Part shown: in pieces, positions 24,381-32,321 of the stretch
Position numbering within the stretch: position 1 is the stretch's first letter
Layout of the letters: each line of letters begins with the position of its first letter
Assembly (NCBI RefSeq): GCF_009660225.1
Contig: NZ_CP045920.1
Location: 3,112,079 to 3,176,078, forward strand
Length of the DNA: 64,000 nt
Reading direction: 5' to 3'
From: Pseudactinotalea sp. HY158
Lineage (GTDB): Bacteria; Actinomycetota; Actinomycetes; Actinomycetales; Beutenbergiaceae
Notes under the pieces: model-generated
Told to the model about the DNA's origin: nothing
The model's input: the letters and a program-made list of their open reading frames with translations, nothing else
The model's database searches: none
Translations under genes and position numbers: made by a program

Positions 24381-24462
24381 TGGCGGGTGAGGGATTCGAA
24401 CCCCCGAAGCATTCCGCGGCTGATTTACAGTCAGCTCCCTTTGGCCACTTGGGTAACCCGCC
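24381..24462 (-). tRNA. tRNA-Tyr (GTA anticodon)
   Basis: 82 nt, class II with a long variable arm. The acceptor is GGCGGGT/ACCCGCC, the anticodon stem CTGA/TCAG with loop CTGTAAA, and the T arm GGGGG TTCGAAT CCCTC. It is the first of the three tRNAs in transcription order. Confidence 0.95.
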
Positions 24463-24611
24463 TGGGCAGCACGGTCCTGCTCGCGCTGCTGGTCGTGCTG
24501 GCGACCCGTCCGGTGGTGGACCGGTGGGCCGGATGGAACAATAGCAAGTTCTGGGCCCGCGTGACCAACCGGGCACTGTGATGTACCCGGCACCTGCAGG
24601 AAGGACACACC

Positions 24612-25109
24612 ATGGCAGCGGACTCCTCGTTCGACATCGTCAGCAAAGTGGACCGACAGGAGGTCGACAACGCGCTCAACCAGACCGCCAAGGAGGTCTC
24701 CCAGCGCTACGACTTCCGCGGGGTGGGGGCGAGCATCTCGTGGGAGGGCGAGACCGTGCTCATGGTTGCGAACGCGCCCGATCGCGTGCTCGCGATCCTC
24801 GACGTCTTCCAGTCCAAGCTCATCCGCCGGGGCGTCTCGCTCAAGGCGATCGACACCGGCGAGAACGAGCCGGTGCCGTCGGGCAGGGAGTACCGCCTCG
24901 CCGGCGCCCTCAAGGAGGGGCTGAGCAGCGAGAATGCGAAGAAGATCACAAAGCTCATCCGCGACGAGGGCCCCAAGGGCGTCAAGACCCAGATCACCGG
25001 CGACGAGGTGCGCGTGAGCTCGAAGTCGCGCGATCACCTGCAGGGGGTCCAGGAGTTGCTCAAGGACGCGGACATCGACGCCGCGCTGCAGTTCGTCAAC
25101 TACCGCTGA
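24612..25109 (+). CDS. YajQ family nucleotide-binding protein
   Basis: A 165-residue protein of the YajQ (UPF0234) family, starting [24 protein letters not shown], with the conserved RYDFRG, an internal [28 protein letters not shown] and the C-terminal ALQFVNYR. Members bind nucleotides, in some species cyclic-di-GMP, and their role in actinobacteria is not settled. AGGAAGG lies 8 bases upstream of the ATG. It is monocistronic, divergent from the tRNA cluster and convergent with the ArsC-like gene, whose end carries a hairpin. Confidence 0.93.
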   Translation: MAADSSFDIVSKVDRQEVDNALNQTAKEVSQRYDFRGVGASISWEGETVLMVANAPDRVLAILDVFQSKLIRRGVSLKAIDTGENEPVPSGREYRLAGALKEGLSSENAKKITKLIRDEGPKGVKTQITGDEVRVSSKSRDHLQGVQELLKDADIDAALQFVNYR

Positions 25110-25116
25110 TCGCGGG

Positions 25117-25581
25117 TCAGCGCCGGCCTCGGGGCCGGCGATGCTCCGTGCGGGCGAACTCGGCGAGCAGGGCCGTCACGCGGGCGTCGATGTCGTCGCG
25201 CACGAGGCGCATCCGCTCGATGCCCTCGATGCCTCGGGCGGAGGGCTCGTCGGTGTGCCAGGTCTCGATGGCCCCGGCCATGCCCGCCACCGGCTCGACC
25301 TCGGCCTCGTCGCCGAGGATCACGACCCGGTCCACGCGACGCAGGAGTGCCGGGTCGATGGGCTTGGGGCGCCCGCCGGACATGTCCGCGCCGACCTCGG
25401 CGATCACCTCGGCGGACAGGGCGTTGATCGTCGCCCCGGGGAGCGTGCCGGCGGAGTGGACCTCGACGCTCCCGGCCGCGTGGTGTTCCATCAGCGCGGC
25501 GGCCATCTGGGACTTGCCGCCGTTCTTGACGCAGACGAACAGCACGGCGGGCTGCGGGGTGGGGGCCTGCGGCGTGGGCAT
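25117..25581 (-). CDS. ArsC-like low-molecular-weight phosphatase family protein
   Basis: A 154-residue LMW protein-tyrosine-phosphatase fold protein. The P-loop [11 protein letters not shown] near the N-terminus has the nucleophilic Cys, and an Asp lies in the C-terminal half (TDEPSARG), as in actinobacterial arsenate-mycothiol transferases that condense arsenate with mycothiol. I choose the ATG at 25581, preceded by GGAG. A longer open frame to 25653 looks non-coding. It is divergent from a flavoprotein and an MFS exporter, which suggests a metalloid or thiol-linked resistance module. Arsenate reductase is likely but a phosphatase role cannot be excluded. Its last codons form a GC hairpin (25121-25140) that may end transcription. 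Confidence 0.8.
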   Translation of the reverse strand: MPTPQAPTPQPAVLFVCVKNGGKSQMAAALMEHHAAGSVEVHSAGTLPGATINALSAEVIAEVGADMSGGRPKPIDPALLRRVDRVVILGDEAEVEPVAGMAGAIETWHTDEPSARGIEGIERMRLVRDDIDARVTALLAEFARTEHRRPRGRR

Positions 25582-25694
25582 CGCTCGGGTCTCCTGTCTC
25601 GGGTGAGGGGTCGGGCGCGACGGTGGTGACGCTCGGAAGCCCACCGGCCGCATCGGCCGATGTCGCCGCCGATGCCGTCGTGGACGTGGACACT

Positions 25695-25727
25695 ATCGAG
25701 ACGTATCGATCGACGTCAATGTACGGT
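25695..25727 (+). promoter_or_regulatory. ATCGA repeats and -10 of a leaderless promoter
   Basis: Three ATCGA copies begin at 25695, 25705 and 25709; the first two are one helical turn apart. They precede TACGGT (25722-25727), six bases before the ATG at 25734. The arrangement looks like an ArsR-type operator over a leaderless promoter; no regulator gene is adjacent. Confidence 0.35.
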
Positions 25728-25733
25728 GGCGGG

Positions 25734-26915
25734 ATGATCCCGCGACCGACGCCGAAGGTGGAGCCGGCCCGTGTCGTCGACGTCCTGGTCATCGGCGGCG
25801 GCCAGGCCGGTTTGGCCGCCGGCTTCCACCTGCATCGCCGGGCGCGGGACGCCGCCCGCGGCCGCGGCGGACCGGCCCCCAGCTACGCGATCCTCGACGC
25901 CAACGCCCGCCCCGGCGGAGCCTGGCAGCACTACTGGGACACCCTGGAGCTGTTCTCCCCGGCCGCCTACAGCTCCCTGCCCGGATACCGCATGCCCGCC
26001 TGGGACGGGCCGGGCAATCCGTCGGCCGGGCACGTGGTGTCGTACCTGGGCGCCTACGAGGACCGGTATGGGCTGCCCGTGCACCGGCCCGTCACCGTCC
26101 ATGCCGTCGAAGGCCACCCGGGCGGCGGCTACCTCACCCACACCGATCGGGGCACCTGGGTGAGCCGGGTGGTCGTCAACGCCACCGGCTCCTGGCGGCG
26201 CCCCTTCATCCCGAGGCTTCCCGGCGCGGACACCTTCGCCGGCGCCCAGGTGCACACGACCGGCTACCGGTGCCGAGCGGTCTTCGCCGGGGCGCGGGTC
26301 GCGGTGATCGGCGGGGGCAACTCCGGCGCACAGATCGCCGCCGATCTGCTCCCGGCCGCCGCATCGGTGACCTGGGTGACCCGCCGGCCCCCGCGCTACC
26401 TGCCCGACGACGTCGACGGCCGGGCCCTGTTCGCCCTCGCCACCGACCACGTCCAGTCCCGTGGGCACGACGAGCACGGCAGGATCGGCAGGGTCGGCTC
26501 CCTCGGCGACATCGTCGCCGTTCCGGCGGTCCGGCAGGCCCGCGACGCCGGGCGGCTGGAGGCGAGACCGATGTTCTCCGGCTTCACCGCCACGGGAATC
26601 CGCTGGGACGACGGCCGCTCCCTGGCGATCGACACGGTGCTCTGGTGCACCGGCTTCCGCCCCGATCTGGGCCACCTGCGGCCCCTGGGCCTCACGCGCG
26701 ATGGGCGCAATGGGTCCGTCCCGGCCACCACCGGCGACCCGCCCACCCGATCCCGAGACCGGCCCGGGATGTACTTCCTCGGCTACGGGGACTGGGTCGG
26801 CGCCGCCTCGGCCACTCTCATCGGCGTCGGGGCCCCCGCCCGCGCCACCGTCGCCTCGAGCGTGATCACGAGCCTGCGGTCCTCGGGCGCCGCATCCACC
26901 CGGATGGGCCCGTAG
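25734..26915 (+). CDS. FAD/NAD(P)-binding oxidoreductase, monooxygenase-like
   Basis: A 393-residue flavoprotein with an FAD Rossmann motif (VLVIGGGQAGLAAGFHL near residue 15) and a second, NADPH-binding Rossmann motif (VAVIGGGNSGAQIAADLL), the layout of CzcO/ArsO-type and flavin monooxygenase-like enzymes. SWRRPFIPRLPG-type and TVLWCTGFRPDLGHL segments fit that family. I choose the ATG at 25734 because TACGGT lies six bases upstream, implying a leaderless mRNA; the in-frame ATG at 25719 is possible. It is divergent from the ArsC-like gene. Flavoproteins of this kind occur next to arsC in actinobacterial ars loci. The substrate is unknown. Confidence 0.82.
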   Translation: MIPRPTPKVEPARVVDVLVIGGGQAGLAAGFHLHRRARDAARGRGGPAPSYAILDANARPGGAWQHYWDTLELFSPAAYSSLPGYRMPAWDGPGNPSAGHVVSYLGAYEDRYGLPVHRPVTVHAVEGHPGGGYLTHTDRGTWVSRVVVNATGSWRRPFIPRLPGADTFAGAQVHTTGYRCRAVFAGARVAVIGGGNSGAQIAADLLPAAASVTWVTRRPPRYLPDDVDGRALFALATDHVQSRGHDEHGRIGRVGSLGDIVAVPAVRQARDAGRLEARPMFSGFTATGIRWDDGRSLAIDTVLWCTGFRPDLGHLRPLGLTRDGRNGSVPATTGDPPTRSRDRPGMYFLGYGDWVGAASATLIGVGAPARATVASSVITSLRSSGAASTRMGP

Positions 26916-26938
26916 GAGGAATGGAGCGACCGGCGGTC

Positions 26939-26944
26939 TACGGT
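26939..26944 (+). promoter_or_regulatory. -10 element for a leaderless MFS transcript
   Basis: TACGGT is followed by six bases (GGGCCC) and then the ATG at 26951. The geometry and hexamer are the same as upstream of the neighbouring flavoprotein gene. There is no Shine-Dalgarno sequence. Confidence 0.45.
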
Positions 26945-26950
26945 GGGCCC

Positions 26951-28150
26951 ATGCCGACCACTCCCGGGCGGTTCCCGTGGGCGCGCCTCGCGCCGCTGTG
27001 CCTCGCGGTCATGCTCACAGTGAGCGCAGAGACCCTCCCGGCGGGCGTCATGCCCGCCATGGCCGCCGACCTCGGCGTGCCCGAGACGGCGATCGGCACC
27101 CTCGTCGCCGTGTGGGGCCTCACGGTCATCCTCACCTCGATCCCGCTCGTGCGCCTCCTCGCCCGGGCCGACCGCCGGGCCGTCGTGGGCATTGCGCTCA
27201 CGGGAATGGCCGTGGGGAACCTGGCCACCGCCCTCGCCCCGGGCTACGCCGCGGCGTTCGCCTCGCGTCTCGTGGGGGCGACGTTCCACGGAGTGTTCTG
27301 GGCGATGGTCGTCGTGTACGCCAGTTCCCTGCTGCGTCCGGCCCACCTGGCCGCGGGCATCGCGATCGTCACGGGTGGATCCCAGCTGGCGGCCGCCCTC
27401 GCCATCCCGGCGGCGGCCGCGGCGGTCGAGGTGGTGAGCTGGCGCTGGATCTGCGCCGCCGTGAGCATCGCGGCACTCGGGATCGCCGCCGTCATCCTGC
27501 GGGCCCTCCCGCCCGACCCGGCCGACCCACCCGCGGCCGCGGACGTGCGGGCGGCGCGGCCCGCGCCGGGCCGCCGGGCCGCGGGCCGGCTCGCCACCCC
27601 GCTCCTGCTCAGCGCGGCGGCCCTCCTGTTCGTCTTCGGTCACTTCGTGGTCTACACCTACATCACCCGGTTCCTGACCCAGGTCTCCGGCGTCGACGAC
27701 GCCCGGCAGGGCCTGCTGCTCGGGATCATCGGCGTGGCGAGCATCGCCGGCCTCGTGCTCTCGGGCCCGGTGACGAATCGGTGGCCGAGCCGCGGCCCGA
27801 TCGTGCTCTTCGCCCTGTTCGCGGCGGCGATGGTGCTCGTGGGCACGGCGGGGCCCCGCCTCGGGCTCCTGGCCGCCGGCCTGGCGCTGTGGGGGCTCAT
27901 GTTCGGCACGATCGGACCGACCGTGCAGGCCCTCGCGCTGCACGCGACCCCACCGGCGCACCGCGCGTTCGTCTCGGCGGCCATGGTCGTCGCGTTCAAC
28001 CTCGGCATCTCGAGCGGCTCGTGGGCCGGCGGCCTCGTGCTCGGGGCCACCTCCTCCCCCGCGCTCAGCCCCTTCGTCGCGGCCGTGGCCCTGACGGCGG
28101 GCGCCGGGCTGGCGGTCGTGGTCGCGGTCCGCCGCCCCCGGCAGGCGTGA
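26951..28150 (+). CDS. MFS efflux transporter, DHA1 type
   Basis: A 399-residue major facilitator of the twelve-helix DHA1 drug or sugar efflux class. It opens APLCLAVMLTVSAETLPAGVMPAMAADLGV, the usual first helix and periplasmic loop of the AraJ/CmlR group, followed by an RADRRAVVG loop and the GxxxSRLVGATFHGVFWAM motif. It lies 35 bases after the flavoprotein gene but appears to have its own leaderless start. It ends 25 bases from the convergent fprA. The pairing with the flavoprotein and ArsC-like genes suggests export of a modified toxic compound; that is inference. Sugar efflux is an alternative. Confidence 0.85.
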   Translation: MPTTPGRFPWARLAPLCLAVMLTVSAETLPAGVMPAMAADLGVPETAIGTLVAVWGLTVILTSIPLVRLLARADRRAVVGIALTGMAVGNLATALAPGYAAAFASRLVGATFHGVFWAMVVVYASSLLRPAHLAAGIAIVTGGSQLAAALAIPAAAAAVEVVSWRWICAAVSIAALGIAAVILRALPPDPADPPAAADVRAARPAPGRRAAGRLATPLLLSAAALLFVFGHFVVYTYITRFLTQVSGVDDARQGLLLGIIGVASIAGLVLSGPVTNRWPSRGPIVLFALFAAAMVLVGTAGPRLGLLAAGLALWGLMFGTIGPTVQALALHATPPAHRAFVSAAMVVAFNLGISSGSWAGGLVLGATSSPALSPFVAAVALTAGAGLAVVVAVRRPRQA

Positions 28151-28175
28151 ACGCCACTCGGCCGGCGGACGTGCG

Positions 28176-29576
28176 TCAGCTGCCGCTGGGCTGCTCGGCG
28201 TGCTCGCGATCCGCGCGGGAGATCTGCGTCATCTCCTCGCGGCTGACGACCTTGACGCGGTCCCGGCCGGCCTGCTCTCCGAGAGCCCGCTCGTAGGTGT
28301 CGAGCAACTCCCAGCCGTGCCAGGTGGTGAAGGGCACTCCGTCGGCCTCGAGCTTGCGGAGAATGGCGTCGGGATCACGTTCGCTCGCGGTGCGCCGGCC
28401 GTCGGCGAACTCCTCGAGGAGGTTCCGGATCGTCTCGGCGGCGTCGGACTTGGTGGAACCGATGAGGCCGATCGGCCCCCGCTTGATCCAGCCCGTGGCG
28501 TACATGCCGGGCACGGCGCGGCCGTCGTCACCGATGATGCGGCCGCCGTCGTTCGGGATGACCCCGGCGACGGCGTCGTAGGGCACACCGGGCAGCGGCG
28601 ACCCGAAGTAGCCGACCGCCCGGTAGACGGCCTGCACCTCGAAGTCCTCGAACCGGCCGGTGCCGCGGACGGAGCCGTCGCCCGCGAGTTCGGTGCGCTC
28701 GGTGCGCAGCCCGGTCACCCTGTCCGTGCCCAGCACCTCGGCCGGGCTGTGCAGGAAGTGCAGGTGTACGCGCCGGGAGGCGGTCATCTCCGCCGGGTCG
28801 CGCAGGGTCCAGTCGGTCAGGGTCTTGACCACCTGCTTGGTCTGGTTCGAGGCGCGGATCGCCTGCTCCGACCCCTCGTCGAAGTCGAAGTCCTCGGGGT
28901 AGACGACCACGTCGACGTCGGGAACCTGCCCCAGCTCGCGCAGCTCGAGCGGCGTGAACTTCGCCTGGGCGGGCCCGCGCCGCCCGAAGAGGTGCACGTC
29001 GGTGACCGGATTGGCGCGCAGGCCCTCCTCGACGTTCTCCGGGATCTCCGTGACCATGAGGTCCTCGGGGTGCTTGGCGAGGATCCGGGCCACGTCCAGG
29101 GCGACGTTCCCCGCCCCGAGGACCGCGACCTCGGTGGCCTCGAGCGGCCACGTGCGCGATACGTCGGGGTGTCCGTCGTACCAGGAGACGAAGTCGGCCG
29201 CGCCGTAGGAGCCGGGCAGGTCCACTCCGGGGATGTTCAGGTCCGCGTCGCGGATCGCGCCGGTGGAGAAGATCACGGCGTCGTAGTGCTCGCGCAGATC
29301 CGCCGCCGTCAGGTCGGTGCCGTAGTCGACGTTGCCGAGCAGGCGGATGTCCCCGCGCTGGAGCACCTTGTACAGGGCGAGGATGATCCCCTTGATGCGG
29401 GGGTGGTCCGGGGCGACGCCGTAGCGCACCAGGCCGTACGGCGCCGGAAGTCGCTCGAACAGGTCGATCGACGCGTCGACATCGGCCTTCGAGAGGATGT
29501 CCGCGGCGTAGATGCCCGCGGGGCCTGCACCGACAACGGCGACGCGGAGCTGAGAGGTGCTGGGCACGGGGCTCAT
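28176..29576 (-). CDS. fprA: NADPH-ferredoxin reductase FprA-like
   Basis: A 466-residue flavoprotein of the adrenodoxin-reductase family, which passes electrons from NADPH to ferredoxins. It has the FAD motif VAVVGAGPAGIYAADIL (residues 11-27), APYGLVRYGVAPDHPRIK, the NADPH motif VLGAGNVALDVARIL, and the C-terminal GWIKRGPIGLIGSTKSDA that closes over FAD. Length and motifs match actinobacterial FprA. The ATG at 29576 has no good ribosome site; a TAGACT -10 lies about 25 bases upstream, giving a short leader. The gene stands between an MFS gene and the ESX locus and is probably unrelated to both. Confidence 0.93.
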   Translation of the reverse strand: MSPVPSTSQLRVAVVGAGPAGIYAADILSKADVDASIDLFERLPAPYGLVRYGVAPDHPRIKGIILALYKVLQRGDIRLLGNVDYGTDLTAADLREHYDAVIFSTGAIRDADLNIPGVDLPGSYGAADFVSWYDGHPDVSRTWPLEATEVAVLGAGNVALDVARILAKHPEDLMVTEIPENVEEGLRANPVTDVHLFGRRGPAQAKFTPLELRELGQVPDVDVVVYPEDFDFDEGSEQAIRASNQTKQVVKTLTDWTLRDPAEMTASRRVHLHFLHSPAEVLGTDRVTGLRTERTELAGDGSVRGTGRFEDFEVQAVYRAVGYFGSPLPGVPYDAVAGVIPNDGGRIIGDDGRAVPGMYATGWIKRGPIGLIGSTKSDAAETIRNLLEEFADGRRTASERDPDAILRKLEADGVPFTTWHGWELLDTYERALGEQAGRDRVKVVSREEMTQISRADREHAEQPSGS

Positions 29577-29652
29577 TTCAATCGACGGCTGGAACCATGA
29601 GCCAGTCTAGGCGCTCGATGCAACCGCACCGGGATCGCCCGTGACCCACGTC

Positions 29653-30963
29653 TCAGCTCGCAGGCCGGCGGCGGGTGAGCAGGAGCAGCAGCCCGACGAC
29701 GGTGAGCCCGCCCAGGACCCACCAGAGCATCCGTTCGTGGGCCGCCTCGTCGGGATCGACCACCCGGCTCAGGTCCACTTCGGCGGCGGGAACCGTGGGG
29801 CGTTCCCGACTCCCCGCCACGGAGGCGGGCGGGGTCGGCCCCGGGGCGGACCCGTCGATGTACAGGGTGAGGGCGTCGAACGGGTTGACGACCCCCCACC
29901 CAACCGTCTCGTCGAACGTGCCGGTCACGGCCCCGGAGGAGGTCGCCTCGAGCCGGTAGGACCACTCCTGCGGGCCCGCATCCGGGAAGGCCCCGGCCAC
30001 TAGGGCGGCGGCGGCCGCGACGTACCCGGTGGCATAGGACGGATCGGGGTCGGCGCCGAGGATGCAGTCGAGGGCTGCGAGGAACGTGGTGGGCGCGTTC
30101 TGGCCCGGGGCTGCGATGTCGACCCACGGCCCGCCCGGCGCCGCCCCGGGGGCGGCCGCCCCCGTCTCGGTCACGGGCGCCACGGCGAGCACCTCGGGAT
30201 AGGCGGCCGGATACCAGGCCGCGCCGGGGCCGGCCGAGGCGGCGCCGGACTCCTCGTCCCAGCCGGCCTGGCGCTCGATGTCGCGGGAGCTGCCGGCCGA
30301 GGCGACGACGAGTGCCCCACCCGCGGTGGCGTCCTCGACCGCCGAGCGCAGCGCCGCCGAATCCCGGGTGGTGGCCGCCGGCACCGCGATGACCTGGGCC
30401 CCGTCCTGCGCTGCGGCGCGGATACCGGCGGCGAGCCGGGCCACGGTCAGCTGCAGCGTGTCCCGGTCGCTCCCGCCGCCCTCGCCGTAGCCGACGCGGA
30501 TCGGCACGAGGGTGACCTCGGGTGCCGCGCCGATGACGCCGGACCCCTCGAGCCCGCGGGCGCCGATGATGCCCGCGACGGCTGTGCCGAGTCCGTCCGA
30601 GTCCTGCGACGCGGGCTCACCTGCCCGCACGACGTCGGCACCGCTCGTGACCGCGTCGGCCGGGAAGTGGGCGTTCTCCTGCGCGATCCCGGTGCCGACC
30701 ACGGCCACCGACACCCCGTGGCCCCGGGTGATGGTCCAGGCACGGTCGAATCCCAGATCCGCGATCGCGGTCGGTGCCTCGGCCACGAGCCGCGGCGACT
30801 CCACGTCGCAGGACGGGGCGCCCGCCTCATCCGAGCCGTCTGCGCCCTCGGAGCCGCCCGACGTCTGTGCCCCGGCTGTCCCGAGCGCCGCTGGGCCGGT
30901 GCCGAGAACCGCGACGGCCGCCAGGACGGCCGCGGCCGCCGCGCGCGCGGCGCGTCCGGTCAT
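29653..30963 (-). CDS. mycP: Type VII secretion mycosin, predicted pseudoprotease
   Basis: A 436-residue subtilisin-like mycosin, the cell-wall-facing component that stabilises the ESX membrane complex. It has a signal peptide (about 1-33), a subtilase domain (55-365), a Pro-rich linker and a C-terminal membrane helix (413-430). The catalytic residues are mostly lost: the Asp position reads VAVVGTGI (G90), the His position DGLGTAVAG (L125) and the oxyanion Asn position AGSS (S225); only the Ser remains (S309 in DPSYATGYVAA). G90 and L125 each differ from the expected codon by one base. Its ATG overlaps the eccB stop (TGATG). In mycobacteria MycP activity is dispensable for secretion while its presence is not, so a structural role is likely. 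Confidence 0.9.
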   Translation of the reverse strand: MTGRAARAAAAAVLAAVAVLGTGPAALGTAGAQTSGGSEGADGSDEAGAPSCDVESPRLVAEAPTAIADLGFDRAWTITRGHGVSVAVVGTGIAQENAHFPADAVTSGADVVRAGEPASQDSDGLGTAVAGIIGARGLEGSGVIGAAPEVTLVPIRVGYGEGGGSDRDTLQLTVARLAAGIRAAAQDGAQVIAVPAATTRDSAALRSAVEDATAGGALVVASAGSSRDIERQAGWDEESGAASAGPGAAWYPAAYPEVLAVAPVTETGAAAPGAAPGGPWVDIAAPGQNAPTTFLAALDCILGADPDPSYATGYVAAAAALVAGAFPDAGPQEWSYRLEATSSGAVTGTFDETVGWGVVNPFDALTLYIDGSAPGPTPPASVAGSRERPTVPAAEVDLSRVVDPDEAAHERMLWWVLGGLTVVGLLLLLTRRRPAS

Positions 30964-32318
30964 CAGGTGCCGGCCCCGGCCAGGGCCGCGTCGGCCGAGA
31001 GCTGCGGGCCGTCTCGGAAGAGCGCCGCCCACGGGGCCGCGATGCGCGGGGGATCCACGTCCGGGTAGCCGAGCAGGGTGAGCGCCGTCGGCTTCCCGGC
31101 GGGGATCGGGTACAGGGTGCCCGACTCGTCCACGAGGCCCCAGCCGCCCTGGGCGCTTCCGAGGGCCACGAGCGCGCCCGCCCCGGGAGCGACCGTGATC
31201 CCCGCGGCCTCGGGGGCCTCGGTCGCCGCCACGAGCTCCGTGCTCGCCCGGCCCTGGTCGTCGGCGTGTTGCAGCTGGGCGCACGGGGCGCCGGTGAGCG
31301 GCTCCGGTTGGGCCGTGGGCCATTCCCGGGGCACGATCTCCGCGCTCGGCAGCCGCCGCAGGCTCTCCGCCTCGGAGAACGTCAGCGGCACCCGCTCGGG
31401 TCGGTCGTACAGGTTGAGCGCGAGATCCGTCAGCGGCGCCAGCTCGGAGTCGGCCGTGAAGGCGTAGGTGCCGTCGGCGTTGCCCTGGGCATCCGTGAGG
31501 ACGACGACGCTGCCCACCGTGAGGGCGTCGCCCATGCCCGTGGCCGCCGTCGCGGCCGGAGAGAGCGGCTGCCCGGAACCGGGCATCGTCAGCGGGGTGA
31601 TCGCCGGCCCCTCGACGAAGAGGTTGAGCCAGGTCCCCGGGACCTCGACCGCCTGGTTCCGGTCGGTCGAGAGCGCCAGGTCGACCCGGCCCGCGTCCAC
31701 GGCCGCGATCGGGAAGCGGTAGGGGCCCCAGATGTAGAACAGGTCGCCGCCGCCCTCGGCCTTGACGAGCGCCCCGCGCGGGTCCGGGACCGTCGTCGCC
31801 CGCGTGGCGTCCTCGGCCGCCGGGACGCTCACGGCGACGCCGCCGCCCGAGGCGATGCACGCCGTCCATCCCGATTGGGTGAGCGAGTCGGCGGGGGTGA
31901 GGGCGTCGGGCGCGCCCGGGATCCCGACCGTGACGTTGCCGCGCGGGGTGTCGCCGAGCTGGGACTCCTTCAGAGTGGCGATGGCGAGGGTGCCGTCGTC
32001 CTCACCCGCGAGCAGCCGGGCGCTGGCGAGGTTGGCGACCGGGTGCAGGGTGCCGTTGAGCGCGACGTACCGCGCGCCGTTGTCGGCGACGATGACGAGA
32101 CCGCGTTCGTCCCAGCCCTGCGGTGCCCGACCGCCGAACAGGCCGACGGCGAGCGAGCCGACCACGATGAGCACGCTGATCACCACCCCGACGATGATGC
32201 CCGCGAGCGGTGAGGAGGGCTCGAGTTCGCGGCCGCCGGGGGCACCGCTCGTGAAGGCCGTCACCAGCCGGCGTCGGGAGAATCCCTGGGCCGCGATGAG
32301 CTCTTTCTTCGATGCCAC
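30963..32318 (-). CDS. eccB: Type VII secretion protein EccB
   Basis: EccB is the periplasmic subunit of the ESX core complex. The 451-residue protein has the standard layout: a short cytosolic N-terminus (MASKKELIAAQGFSRRRLVTAFTSG), one transmembrane helix (about residues 40-62) and a long extracytoplasmic repeat domain. Two cysteines (in TACIAS and GAPCAQ) probably form the conserved disulfide. The start is GTG at 32318 with GGGGAG about 9 bases upstream. It follows eccD with a 3-base gap and overlaps mycP by one base, so eccD-eccB-mycP is an operon. Confidence 0.95.
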   Translation of the reverse strand: MASKKELIAAQGFSRRRLVTAFTSGAPGGRELEPSSPLAGIIVGVVISVLIVVGSLAVGLFGGRAPQGWDERGLVIVADNGARYVALNGTLHPVANLASARLLAGEDDGTLAIATLKESQLGDTPRGNVTVGIPGAPDALTPADSLTQSGWTACIASGGGVAVSVPAAEDATRATTVPDPRGALVKAEGGGDLFYIWGPYRFPIAAVDAGRVDLALSTDRNQAVEVPGTWLNLFVEGPAITPLTMPGSGQPLSPAATAATGMGDALTVGSVVVLTDAQGNADGTYAFTADSELAPLTDLALNLYDRPERVPLTFSEAESLRRLPSAEIVPREWPTAQPEPLTGAPCAQLQHADDQGRASTELVAATEAPEAAGITVAPGAGALVALGSAQGGWGLVDESGTLYPIPAGKPTALTLLGYPDVDPPRIAAPWAALFRDGPQLSADAALAGAGT

Positions 32319-32321
32319 CGA

